From the NCBI RefSeq assembly GCF_022549225.1, contig NZ_JAKZFD010000013.1, positions 62,001-126,000 on the forward strand: 64,000 nucleotides of DNA. Direction: 5' to 3'. The stretch comes from Pelomonas sp. CA6. GTDB lineage: Bacteria; Pseudomonadota; Gammaproteobacteria; Burkholderiales; Burkholderiaceae_C. Positions 56,270-64,000 of this stretch are shown piece after piece (positions within the stretch are counted from its first letter, which is position 1; every line of letters begins with the position of its first letter). Below the pieces are notes generated by a model. The model saw only the letters and a program-made list of their open reading frames with translations. It was not told the origin of the DNA and searched no databases. The position numbers and the translations under genes are program-made.

Positions 56270-59200
56270 ATGAACAAGACCTACCGCCTGATCTGGAATG
56301 AACTGACCCGCTGCTGGGTGCCGGTGTCCGAAATCGCGCGCGCACGCGGCAAGAAGGCCTCGGCCCGCGTGCTGCTGGCGGCGCTGCTGCCGGGGCTGCT
56401 GACGCCACCGGCCGCGCTGGCCGCGCCCGTGGGGCCGCCCAGCCCGGTGTCGGCGCAGACCCTGCCCAGCGGCGCGCAGGTCGTGCACGGCCAGGCCAAC
56501 ATCCAGCAGCAGGGCAGCCAGCTCACCATCCACCAGGGCAGTGACAAGCTGATCACCCAGTGGCAGAGCTTTGACATCGGCAGCGGCGCGCGCGTGGAGT
56601 TCAAGCAGCCCGGCAGCAGCAGCGTGGCGCTGAACCGCGTGGTCGGGTCGCAGACGCCGTCGCAGATCTTCGGCCAGCTCAGCGCCAACGGCCAGGTGCT
56701 GCTGCTCAATGCCGCGGGCGTGGTCTTCGGTCAGGGCTCGCAGGTCAACGTGGGCGGGCTGGTGGCTTCGACGCTGAAGCTCAGCGACCAGGACTTCCTG
56801 AACGGCAAGTACCGCTTCGACGGCGGCCAGCCGGGGGCGATGGTGCTCAACCAAGGCAGCATCACGGCGCTGCCGGGCGGCCGCGTGGCGCTGATCGCGC
56901 CGGTGGTGCGCAACGAAGGCAGCCTGCGTGCCGACGCCGGCGCGGCCGCGCTGGTGGCGGCCGAGGCGGTGGACGTGGACTTCGGCGGCGACGGGCTGAT
57001 CAGCCTGCGTGTCAACAAAGGCACGGTGGACGCGCTGGTGGAGAACCAGGGCCTGGTGTCGGTGGGCGGCGGCGTGGCGCTGCTGAGCGCGCAGGCGGCC
57101 GAATCGCTGTCCCGGGCGGCGGTGAACAACACCGGCGTGGTCGAGGCCAAGGGCCTGAGCGAGCGGGGTGGGCGCATCGTGCTGGAGAGCGCGCTCGTCG
57201 ACCAGAGCGGACGTCTTGACGCGACGGGCCGCCAAGGCGGTGCCGTGGCGCTGAAGGGCGGCCTGCTGAGCCAGACTGGCCAGATCGACGCCAGCGGTAC
57301 GACCGATGGCGGGCGTGTCGCGATGGACGCGCAGGAGCTGTTGCAGGCCGGTCGGGTCAGCGCCAACGGCAATGGTGGCGACGTGGTCCTGAAGGCCTCG
57401 GTCAGCCTCGTGCAAACGCGCGACGCGGTCATCAGCGCCAATGGCGATCTGCGCGGCGGCTCGGTGCTGATCGGCGGTGCGGACAAGGTGTATGTCTCCG
57501 GCACGGTGCAGGCCAACGGCGGCCAGCAGGGTGGCTCGGTGGCCCTTGGCGGCAAGCAGCTCACGCTGTCGGCCGCCAGTTTGAGCGCGGACGGCCAACA
57601 GGGCGGGCGTCTGCTGATCGGTGGCGACAAGCAGGGCGAGTCCAGCGCAGCCATGGGTACGCTGGCCAACGCACAGACGACGCGCGTGGCTCAGGGTACC
57701 CGGCTCAGTGCCCAAGGGCAGGGCGCCAAGCTGGTGGTGTGGGCCGACGGCGATACCGGCTACTGGGGCGAAGCCAAGACCGGGGCAGGCAGCTTTGTCG
57801 AGATCTCGGGCCGCGGCACGCTGAACTACGGCGGCAAGGTCGAGACCGGCGTGGGCAGCGAACTGCTGCTGGATCCGTACAACCTGATCATCGACAACCA
57901 GGGCATGGGCGGCCGCCATCTGATGCTGGACGATCCCTCGCCAAGTGCCGGCAACCGGCATGGAAGCGGTGGCGTCATCGAGCTGGACAACGGCAACATC
58001 CTCGTACTGGCCAGTTCCTCTGACCCCACGGCCAAGGGCGGGCGGGCCTTTCTCTACGACGGAAAGAGCGGTGCACTGATCAGTGCCCTCTACGCCACGA
58101 CGAGCCCCGCGCTCAGCGCCACCAAGCTCGCCAACGGCCACTTCGTCATCGTCAGCCCTGGGGCCAACATGGGCGACTGGAATGACGAAGGCAGCAGCCA
58201 TGGCGCCATCACCTGGGGCAGCTCGACACTGGGCGTCAACGGCGTGGTCTCGCGGTCCAACTCGCTGGTCGGCAAGGCCTACGACAGCATAGGCTCGGGC
58301 GGTGTGACCGCGTTGAGCGATGGCAACTATGTCGTGGTCAGCCCGTATTGGCGCGGTACGGACGGCACCAAGCCCGTGCTCGGCGCCGTGACCTGGGTGG
58401 ACGGCAGCAAGACGATGACGGGAACGGTGGCGGCCAGCAACTCCATGGTCGGCACCAAGAACGCGGACTTCGTGGGCAAGGGCGGCGTGGTGGCGTTGAA
58501 GGACGGAGCCTATGTCATCGTCAGCCCGGCATGGAGTGGTGAGTCCGGCCCGTCTCAAGCTGAAGTCGGTGCCGTGACCTGGGTGAACGGCAAGGATCCG
58601 GCTTCGCGCGTGGGGACGGTTTCGTCGGCCAATTCGATGATCGGTTCCAACCAGTCCGACAACGTGGGCCGGGGAGGCGTGGTGGTGCTGGCCGATGGCA
58701 ACTATGTCATCTCCAGCCCCTGGTTCTCCAAATGGGATGCGGGGGGACCGACCTGGAACATCGGTGCGGCCACCTGGGTCGATGCGAGCAACCCGGCCTC
58801 TCGCGTCGGCAAGGTCAGCGCCGGCAACTCCCTGGTCGGGAGCCGCACCGCCGATCGTGTCGGCGAAGCCGTGACGGCGCTGAGCAATGGCAACTACGTG
58901 GTCGCCAGTCCGTCTTGGGACAACGGCGCTATTGCCGATGCTGGCGCGGTGACCTGGGTCAACGCCGCATCGGCCGGATCGCGCGTGGGTACGGTGTCGA
59001 CCGGCAATTCGCTGGTCGGCGGCAGCAGCAACGACCGGGTGGGCCGCAGTGGCGTCTATGCCCTGAGCAATGGCAACTATGTGGTGGCCAGTTCGTCCTG
59101 GGGCGGGGGATTGGGGGCGGTGACCTGGGTGAGCAGCACAAACGCCGGCTCCAGGGTGGGGACGGTTGGCGCCGCCAACTCGCTGGTGGGCGGTTCGACC

Positions 59201-62200
59201 GAGGATCAGGTGGGATACGGTGGCATCACCCTGCTCAACGATGGCAACTTCGTCGTGCGTAGTCCGCAATGGTCGAACAACGGCAGCGCGGTGGGCGCAG
59301 GGGCGGTGACCTGGGGCAGTGCTACCACGGGTGTCAAGGGCACGGTTTCGGCCACGAATTCGCTGGTGGGCAGTACGGCGATGGATCTTCTCGGTGGCTA
59401 TGCCAGCAGCGGAGGCAATGGCGTGGTCGCACTGGCCGATGGCAAGTATCTTGTCTACAGCCCTCGTTGGGACAACGGCAGCGTGAAGGACGCCGGCGCC
59501 GTGGTCTGGGTCGATGGCGCCAGCCCGACGTCCCGCGTGGGCACCGTCACGCCAGCGAATGCGCTGGTCGGTACCAAAGCGGGCGACATGGTTGGGGTAG
59601 GCATCACGGTCCTACAGGGAGGCAAGGTCTACCTGGTCAGCAGCTACAACAGTGCGTACGGAGGAGTCCTCACATGGGTGGATGGCACGACGCGCAAGAC
59701 GGGTGCCTTGCCGCTGACGAGTTCGCTGTTGGGGACGGGAGGGGGATCGTCGGACTCGGTGCTGGCGCTCAGAAATGGCAACTATGTCGTCGTCAACAAC
59801 ACTTGGCGGAATGGCACCATGGACTATGCCGGCGGCGTGGCGCTGGTCGACGGCAGCATGGCGCCCAATGGCGTCTTTGGCGGCTCTGCCGTGGCGCCCA
59901 ACAGCGAGTTCATGACGCCTGCCGCGGTGGCGGCGCTGGCCACCGCGGGCAGCAAGGTCACGCTGGAAGCGACGAACGACATCTTCGTCAACGCGCAGGT
60001 TGCCGTGGCTGGCGAGCTGACGCTGAAGGCGGGTAACAACATCACGCTCAATGCCGGCCTCAGTTCGACGGCGGAGAGCGCTGCTGCGCTGGTGATGGTG
60101 GCTGGCAAGTCCTTCATCAACAACGCCGGCAGTTCGGCGCTGAGCACGGCCAAGGGGTCCTGGCAGGTCTGGTCGGCCAACCCGTCGGCGAACCAGACCG
60201 GCGGCCTGCAAGCCGACTTCAAGCAGTACGACGCGAAGCACGGCAGCAGCCCGGTGCTGGGGCAGGGTAAGGGCTTCTTCTACAGCGTCGCGCCGACGAT
60301 CACGGCCAGCTTCGCCACCAAGGTCAACAAGGTCTACGACGGCACGACCGCGATCAAGCTGGATGCCAGCCAGCTGCGCTTCAGCGGCCTGCTGGACGGC
60401 GACACGCTGGACATTGCTGCGATCGAGGGATCTGGCCAGTACAACGACCGGAACGCCGGCAGCAATCGCAGCATCACGGGCAGCCTGAGCTTCTCGGGCA
60501 TGGCGAAGAACGGCAGTACCAAGGTCTACGGCTACAAGCTGGCGAGCACCAGCGTCAGCGGCATTGGGGATATCTTGCGCCGTGAAGTGAACGCCTGGGC
60601 CGAGAGCCTGACGTCCAGTGTCAAGGTCGATCCCCAGGCCCTGAAGTACGGCGTAGAGGAAGAGAAAGGTGCCCGGGGCCTGCTCAAGGGAGAAAGCCTC
60701 ACCGGCGTGCTGGCGTACGGCTCCAGCAGAACCGACAGCCAGGGCGAGACCACGAACATCGTTCAGGGCACGCTGACCGACGCCAACAATCCCAATTACA
60801 AGATCACGTTCCGCAATGGAACGATCCTGGTCCCGAAGGATGGAGGCAGTAGCAGCGGCAGCGGCTCCAGCAGTGGTTCGGGTTCGACCAGCGGGTCGGG
60901 CAGCAGCAGCGGCAGTGGGTCCACCTCGTCGGGCAGCGGCTCCAGCAGCGGTTCAGGTTCGACCAGTGGGTCGGGCAGCAGCAGCGGCAGCGGGTCCACC
61001 TCGTCGGGCAGCGGCTCCAGCAGCGGTTCGGGTTCGACCAGTGGGTCGGGCAGCAGCAGCGGCAGCGGGTCCACCTCGTCGGGCAGCGGTTCCAGCAGCG
61101 GTTCGGGTTCGACCAGCGGGTCGGGCAGCAGCAGCGGCAGTGGGTCCACGTCGTCGGGCAGCGGTTCCAGCAGCGGCTCGGGTTCGACCAGTGGGTCGGG
61201 CAGCAGCAGCAGCAGCAGCAGCAGCGGGTCCACCTCGTCGGGCAGTGGCTCCAGCAGCGGCTCGGGTTCGACCAGCGGGTCGGGCAGCAGCAGCGGCAGT
61301 GGGTCCACCTCGTCGGGCAGCGGCTCCAGCAGCGGTTCGGGTTCGACCAGCGGGTCGGGCAGCAGCAGCGGCAGCGGGTCCACCTCGTCGGGCAGCGGCT
61401 CCAGCAGTGGCTCGGGGAGTGGCAGCTCTTCGGGAGGAACTCCGCTTCCGCCAGCCCCGCCTCCGCCGCCGGCTCCCCCGCCTGTGCCTGGCTCTAGCGG
61501 ATCTGGCTCCAGTGGCTCAGGTTCTGGAGGCTCGGGCAGCAGCAGCGGATTGATTGTGATCGGTGGCAGCGGCTCGTCGTCCGGCGGCGGCGGTGCAGGC
61601 GCCAGCGGTTCGGGTTCTTCGTCGGGCTCCAGTGCCGGCAACGGCAGCAGCGGCGCGTCGGGCAGCGGCTCGTCGTCTGGCGGCGCGAGTGGTTCGGGTT
61701 CTTCGTCGGGCTCCGGCGCTGGCAATGGCACCAGCGGCGCGTCGGGCAGCGGCTCATCATCTGGCGGTGCCAGCGGTTCGGGTTCTTCGTCGGGTTCCGG
61801 CGCCGGCAATGGCACCAGTGGCTCGTCGTCCAGCGGCGCGAGTGGCTCGGGTTCGTCGTCGGGCTCCGGTGCCGGCAACGGCACCAGTGGCGCGTCGGGC
61901 AGCGGCTCCTCGTCTGGCGGCGCCAGCGGCTCGGGCTCGTCGTCGAGCTCCGGCGCCGGCAACGGCACCAGCGGTGCATCGGGCAGTGGCTCGTCGTCTG
62001 GCGGCGCCAGCGGTTCGGGTTCTTCGTCGGGCTCCGGCGCTGGCAATGGCAGCAGTGGCGCATCGGGCAGTGGCTCGTCGTCCGGCGGCGCCAGCGGCTC
62101 GGGTTCGTCCTCGGGCTCCGGCGCTGGCAATGGCACCAGCGGCGCGTCGGGCAGCGGCTCGACGTCCGGCGGCGCCAGCGGCTCGGGTTCGTCATCGGGC

Positions 62201-63748
62201 TCCGGTGCCGGCAATGGCACCAGCGGTGCATCGGGCAGTGGCTCGTCGTCTGGCGGCGCCAGCGGCTCGGGTTCGTCGTCGGGCTCCGGCGACGGCAATG
62301 GCAGCAGTGGCGCGTCGGGCAGCGGCTCGTCGTCCGGCGGCGCGAGTGGCTCGGGTTCGTCGTCGGGCTCCGGTGACGGTAACGGCAGCAGTGGCGCATC
62401 GAGCAGTGGCTCGTCGTCTGGCGGTGCCAGCGGCTCGGGTTCGTCGTCGGGCTCCGGCGACGGCAATGGCAGCAGTGGCGCGTCGGGCAGCGGCTCATCG
62501 TCTGGCGGCGCCAGCGGCTCCGGTTCGTCGTCGGGCTCCGGTGACGGCAATGGCACCAGCGGCGCGTCGGGCAGTGGCTCGTCGTCTGGCGGTGCCAGCG
62601 GCTCGGGTTCGTCGTCGGGCTCCGGTGACGGCAACGGCAGCAGTGGCGCATCGGGCAGTGGCTCGTCGTCCGGCGGCACCAGTGGCTCGGGTTCGTCGTC
62701 GGGCTCCGGTGCTGGCAATGGCACCAGCGGCGCGTCGGGCAGCGGCTCGTCGTCTGGCGGCGCCAGCGGCTCGGGTTCGTCGTCGGGCTCCGGCGCTGGC
62801 AATGGCACCAGCGGCGCGTCGGGCAGCGGCTCGACGTCCGGTGGCGCGAGTGGTTCGGGTTCGTCGTCGGGCTCCGGCGCTGGCAATGGCACCAGCGGCG
62901 CGTCGGGCAGCGGCTCGACGTCCGGTGGCGCGAGTGGTTCGGGTTCGTCGTCGGGCTCGGGCGCCGGCAATGGCACCAGCGGTGCATCGAGCAGTGGCTC
63001 GTCGTCCGGCGGCACCAGTGGCTCGGGTTCGTCGTCGGGCTCCGGTGCCGGCAACGGCACCAGTGGCGCGTCGGGCAGCGGCTCGTCGTCTGGCGGCGCG
63101 AGTGGTTCGGGTTCTTCGTCGGGCTCCGGCGCCGGCAACGGCACCAGCGGCGCGTCGGGCAGCGGCTCGTCGTCCGGCGGCGCGAGTGGCTCGGGTTCGT
63201 CGTCGGGCTCCGGCGGTCGCGGCAGCAGCAGTGGCGCGTCCCACAGCGCCTCCGGTGGCATGACCGGCGCGGGGCAGTTCGGCTCCACCGGCACGCAGCT
63301 GTCCTTCAGCGGCGATGCCGCGCAGCTGGTCGTGAGCGGCGAGGGCAGCGGGCGCGCGGGCTCGGCGCTGAGCACCGCAGTGCCGCTGTTCACGCAGGCC
63401 GCGGGCGAGGGGCAGAAGCCGGCCGGCCTGCTGAAGATCACCGAGCAGGGCCAGTCCATGAAGGCCAGCTTGGCGGCCGGCGAGGTCGGCAGCCTCCAAA
63501 AGCCCAACCTGGCCAAGACGCGCTTCGTGACGCTGGACTATCAGCTGCCGGGCAGCACGCGCAACGCGGTCAAGCTGACCGTGGGGCTGTCGCCCGAGGG
63601 GACGCTGGTGATCCGCGTGCCGCAGGCGATGCGCCGCGCGCTGGACGACCGGCACATCGTGCTGATCGGCCTGGCGGTGGCCAAGGAGCGCCTGCAGGCC
63701 GAGGCGGCCCGGGTGAAGGCCGTGTTGATCCAGGTGAAGGAGGGCTGA
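56270..63748 (+). CDS. TpsA/FHA-type filamentous adhesin with giant Gly-Ser repeats
   Basis: 2492 residues. An extended ESPR leader (MNKTYRLIWNELTRCWVPVSE) and signal region (~1-50) come first. The TPS/haemagglutination domain (~60-190) has ITQWQSFDIGSGARVEF, NAAGVVFGQGSQVNVGGLVAST; a beta-helix of short repeats runs to ~560. Then come about nine ~61-residue repeats (~565-1215) of the form AVTWV...VGTVS..NSLVGS...D.VG...L.NGNYVV.SP.W. A YDG-type domain (~1340-1440, KVNKVYDGTTAIKL) follows. Next is a Gly-Ser block (~1525-1720), a Pro bridge (~1723-1740), a second Gly-Ser/Asn block (~1765-2323), and a C-terminal domain ~170 residues long ending LIQVKEG. TpsB at 53541 is its exporter. Large antisense open frames over the repeats are composition artefacts. 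Confidence 0.93.
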   Translation: MNKTYRLIWNELTRCWVPVSEIARARGKKASARVLLAALLPGLLTPPAALAAPVGPPSPVSAQTLPSGAQVVHGQANIQQQGSQLTIHQGSDKLITQWQSFDIGSGARVEFKQPGSSSVALNRVVGSQTPSQIFGQLSANGQVLLLNAAGVVFGQGSQVNVGGLVASTLKLSDQDFLNGKYRFDGGQPGAMVLNQGSITALPGGRVALIAPVVRNEGSLRADAGAAALVAAEAVDVDFGGDGLISLRVNKGTVDALVENQGLVSVGGGVALLSAQAAESLSRAAVNNTGVVEAKGLSERGGRIVLESALVDQSGRLDATGRQGGAVALKGGLLSQTGQIDASGTTDGGRVAMDAQELLQAGRVSANGNGGDVVLKASVSLVQTRDAVISANGDLRGGSVLIGGADKVYVSGTVQANGGQQGGSVALGGKQLTLSAASLSADGQQGGRLLIGGDKQGESSAAMGTLANAQTTRVAQGTRLSAQGQGAKLVVWADGDTGYWGEAKTGAGSFVEISGRGTLNYGGKVETGVGSELLLDPYNLIIDNQGMGGRHLMLDDPSPSAGNRHGSGGVIELDNGNILVLASSSDPTAKGGRAFLYDGKSGALISALYATTSPALSATKLANGHFVIVSPGANMGDWNDEGSSHGAITWGSSTLGVNGVVSRSNSLVGKAYDSIGSGGVTALSDGNYVVVSPYWRGTDGTKPVLGAVTWVDGSKTMTGTVAASNSMVGTKNADFVGKGGVVALKDGAYVIVSPAWSGESGPSQAEVGAVTWVNGKDPASRVGTVSSANSMIGSNQSDNVGRGGVVVLADGNYVISSPWFSKWDAGGPTWNIGAATWVDASNPASRVGKVSAGNSLVGSRTADRVGEAVTALSNGNYVVASPSWDNGAIADAGAVTWVNAASAGSRVGTVSTGNSLVGGSSNDRVGRSGVYALSNGNYVVASSSWGGGLGAVTWVSSTNAGSRVGTVGAANSLVGGSTEDQVGYGGITLLNDGNFVVRSPQWSNNGSAVGAGAVTWGSATTGVKGTVSATNSLVGSTAMDLLGGYASSGGNGVVALADGKYLVYSPRWDNGSVKDAGAVVWVDGASPTSRVGTVTPANALVGTKAGDMVGVGITVLQGGKVYLVSSYNSAYGGVLTWVDGTTRKTGALPLTSSLLGTGGGSSDSVLALRNGNYVVVNNTWRNGTMDYAGGVALVDGSMAPNGVFGGSAVAPNSEFMTPAAVAALATAGSKVTLEATNDIFVNAQVAVAGELTLKAGNNITLNAGLSSTAESAAALVMVAGKSFINNAGSSALSTAKGSWQVWSANPSANQTGGLQADFKQYDAKHGSSPVLGQGKGFFYSVAPTITASFATKVNKVYDGTTAIKLDASQLRFSGLLDGDTLDIAAIEGSGQYNDRNAGSNRSITGSLSFSGMAKNGSTKVYGYKLASTSVSGIGDILRREVNAWAESLTSSVKVDPQALKYGVEEEKGARGLLKGESLTGVLAYGSSRTDSQGETTNIVQGTLTDANNPNYKITFRNGTILVPKDGGSSSGSGSSSGSGSTSGSGSSSGSGSTSSGSGSSSGSGSTSGSGSSSGSGSTSSGSGSSSGSGSTSGSGSSSGSGSTSSGSGSSSGSGSTSGSGSSSGSGSTSSGSGSSSGSGSTSGSGSSSSSSSSGSTSSGSGSSSGSGSTSGSGSSSGSGSTSSGSGSSSGSGSTSGSGSSSGSGSTSSGSGSSSGSGSGSSSGGTPLPPAPPPPPAPPPVPGSSGSGSSGSGSGGSGSSSGLIVIGGSGSSSGGGGAGASGSGSSSGSSAGNGSSGASGSGSSSGGASGSGSSSGSGAGNGTSGASGSGSSSGGASGSGSSSGSGAGNGTSGSSSSGASGSGSSSGSGAGNGTSGASGSGSSSGGASGSGSSSSSGAGNGTSGASGSGSSSGGASGSGSSSGSGAGNGSSGASGSGSSSGGASGSGSSSGSGAGNGTSGASGSGSTSGGASGSGSSSGSGAGNGTSGASGSGSSSGGASGSGSSSGSGDGNGSSGASGSGSSSGGASGSGSSSGSGDGNGSSGASSSGSSSGGASGSGSSSGSGDGNGSSGASGSGSSSGGASGSGSSSGSGDGNGTSGASGSGSSSGGASGSGSSSGSGDGNGSSGASGSGSSSGGTSGSGSSSGSGAGNGTSGASGSGSSSGGASGSGSSSGSGAGNGTSGASGSGSTSGGASGSGSSSGSGAGNGTSGASGSGSTSGGASGSGSSSGSGAGNGTSGASSSGSSSGGTSGSGSSSGSGAGNGTSGASGSGSSSGGASGSGSSSGSGAGNGTSGASGSGSSSGGASGSGSSSGSGGRGSSSGASHSASGGMTGAGQFGSTGTQLSFSGDAAQLVVSGEGSGRAGSALSTAVPLFTQAAGEGQKPAGLLKITEQGQSMKASLAAGEVGSLQKPNLAKTRFVTLDYQLPGSTRNAVKLTVGLSPEGTLVIRVPQAMRRALDDRHIVLIGLAVAKERLQAEAARVKAVLIQVKEG
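60843..61434 (+). repeat. First adhesin repeat array, about seven 75-bp units
   Basis: 25-residue units of the pattern GSGSTSGSGSSSGSGSTSSGSGSSS, one interrupted by a run of AGC triplets around 61201-61226. Near-identical DNA makes slippage and length change likely. Confidence 0.9.
61563..63240 (+). repeat. Second adhesin repeat array, about nineteen 84-bp units
   Basis: 28-residue units GASGSGSSSGSG[A/D]GNG[T/S]SGASGSGSSSG. Units near 62290-62630 have DGNG and the outer units AGNG, so the array has an inner D subtype, a sign of local duplication or conversion. Confidence 0.9.
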
Positions 63749-63752
63749 GGCG

Positions 63753-64000
63753 ATGGCGTCCGAAGGTCGAGGGGCCTCGCCCGCGCTGCCGCCATCGGCC
63801 ACCGGCGGCTGGACGGCGCTGGCGCTGCTGCTGGCCTTCCTGGGCGGACTCGGGCTGCTGCGCATCGGCGCGGTGCCCGGGCTGGGCGGCAACACCGTCC
63901 ACGCGGCGCTGTTCCTGATCGTGCTGATGGGGGTCGCTGTCGCCGTGGTGGACCTGGGCGTGTACCGGGTCCACCGGCGCGTCAGCACCGGCATGGCACC
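63753..64000 (+). CDS. Unidentified membrane protein, 5' part (cut by window end)
   Basis: The ATG at 63753, four bases after the adhesin stop, opens a frame that has no stop by base 64000 (about 82 codons). The product starts MASEGRGASPALPP and has two hydrophobic helices, WTALALLLAFLGGLGLLRIGA and HAALFLIVLMGVAVAVVDLG, with a basic segment after (YRVHRRVSTGMA). I do not recognise it. Its spacing says it belongs to the two-partner secretion operon. Confidence 0.7.
   Translation, partial: MASEGRGASPALPPSATGGWTALALLLAFLGGLGLLRIGAVPGLGGNTVHAALFLIVLMGVAVAVVDLGVYRVHRRVSTGMA

Noticed and set aside
55334-59269. A 1311-codon antisense frame over sapC and the adhesin start
   Set aside because: Low-complexity His/Arg/Ala translation typical of GC-rich shadow frames; it contradicts two recognised genes on the other strand.
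61563-63240. Regular repeats that could suggest a CRISPR array
   Set aside because: The units are contiguous 84-bp coding repeats with no unique spacers and stay in frame.
60796-63516. A 906-codon open frame antisense to the adhesin repeats (Pro/Glu/Asp-rich)
   Set aside because: It is the mirror of the Gly-Ser codon pattern, has no start context, and overlaps a well supported gene completely.

Overview
This is a high-GC window (most codons end in G or C) with the gene content of a beta-proteobacterium of the order Burkholderiales, probably near Roseateles, Mitsuaria or Rubrivivax. The pointers are the ybgC-tolQRA order, a RibBA with a degenerate GTP-cyclohydrolase half, the glyA-nrdR-minor pilin-rib-nusB array, an edd-eda pair and two-partner secretion. 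This placement is inference from gene order and composition; there is no rRNA in the window. I see no tRNA, rRNA or CRISPR.

Layout. 1-1460: 3' end of waaA (Kdo transferase) and a LysE-type exporter. 1632-4130: an orphan GspE/PilB-type ATPase, divergent from 4335-8683, 5-oxoprolinase plus pyroglutamyl peptidase, two consecutive steps from N-terminal pyroglutamate to glutamate. 8752-24302: a long minus-strand run. Read in transcription order it is glyA, nrdR, five type IV minor pilin genes, ribD, ribBA, ribH, nusB, an aminotransferase, ybgC, tolQ, tolR and tolA. A 2.2-kb lower-GC insertion (about 12184-14397) sits inside the 5' end of ybgC. It carries two genes six bases apart, a ParA-type ATPase and a class III nucleotide-cyclase-like protein. 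It has displaced the native ybgC start, which still overlaps the aminotransferase stop, and supplies a replacement YbgC N-terminus. I consider this the best candidate for an undescribed system.

24504-32128: a lytic transglycosylase, ubiD, a candidate small RNA with its own promoter and terminator (about 27184-27358), a DUF218 protein and a large DUF748/AsmA-like protein. 32173-38020: msrA, an ABC ATPase and a His-rich permease with overlapping ends, then DUF3299, a small membrane protein and a ZnuD-like TonB receptor, read as a probable zinc-uptake cluster. 38021-38603: a non-coding nest of palindromic repeats. 38604-41808: pdxH, a MobA-like nucleotidyltransferase, a ChaC-like protein, a 36-residue membrane peptide behind a promoter with a near-consensus LexA box, and a Sel1-repeat lipoprotein. 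41805-47807: a CpdB-like phosphoesterase, edd-eda (Entner-Doudoroff), and a thioesterase divergent from a marR gene across a clear palindromic operator. 47822-52603: an Aer/PAS chemoreceptor, exonuclease III and a 7TMR-DISM sensor kinase.

52749-64000: a response regulator divergent from the sensor kinase, then a tightly packed two-partner secretion locus: TpsB transporter, an exported SapC-domain protein, a 2492-residue TpsA adhesin with an ESPR leader and enormous Gly/Ser repeats, and the start of an unidentified membrane protein cut by the window end.
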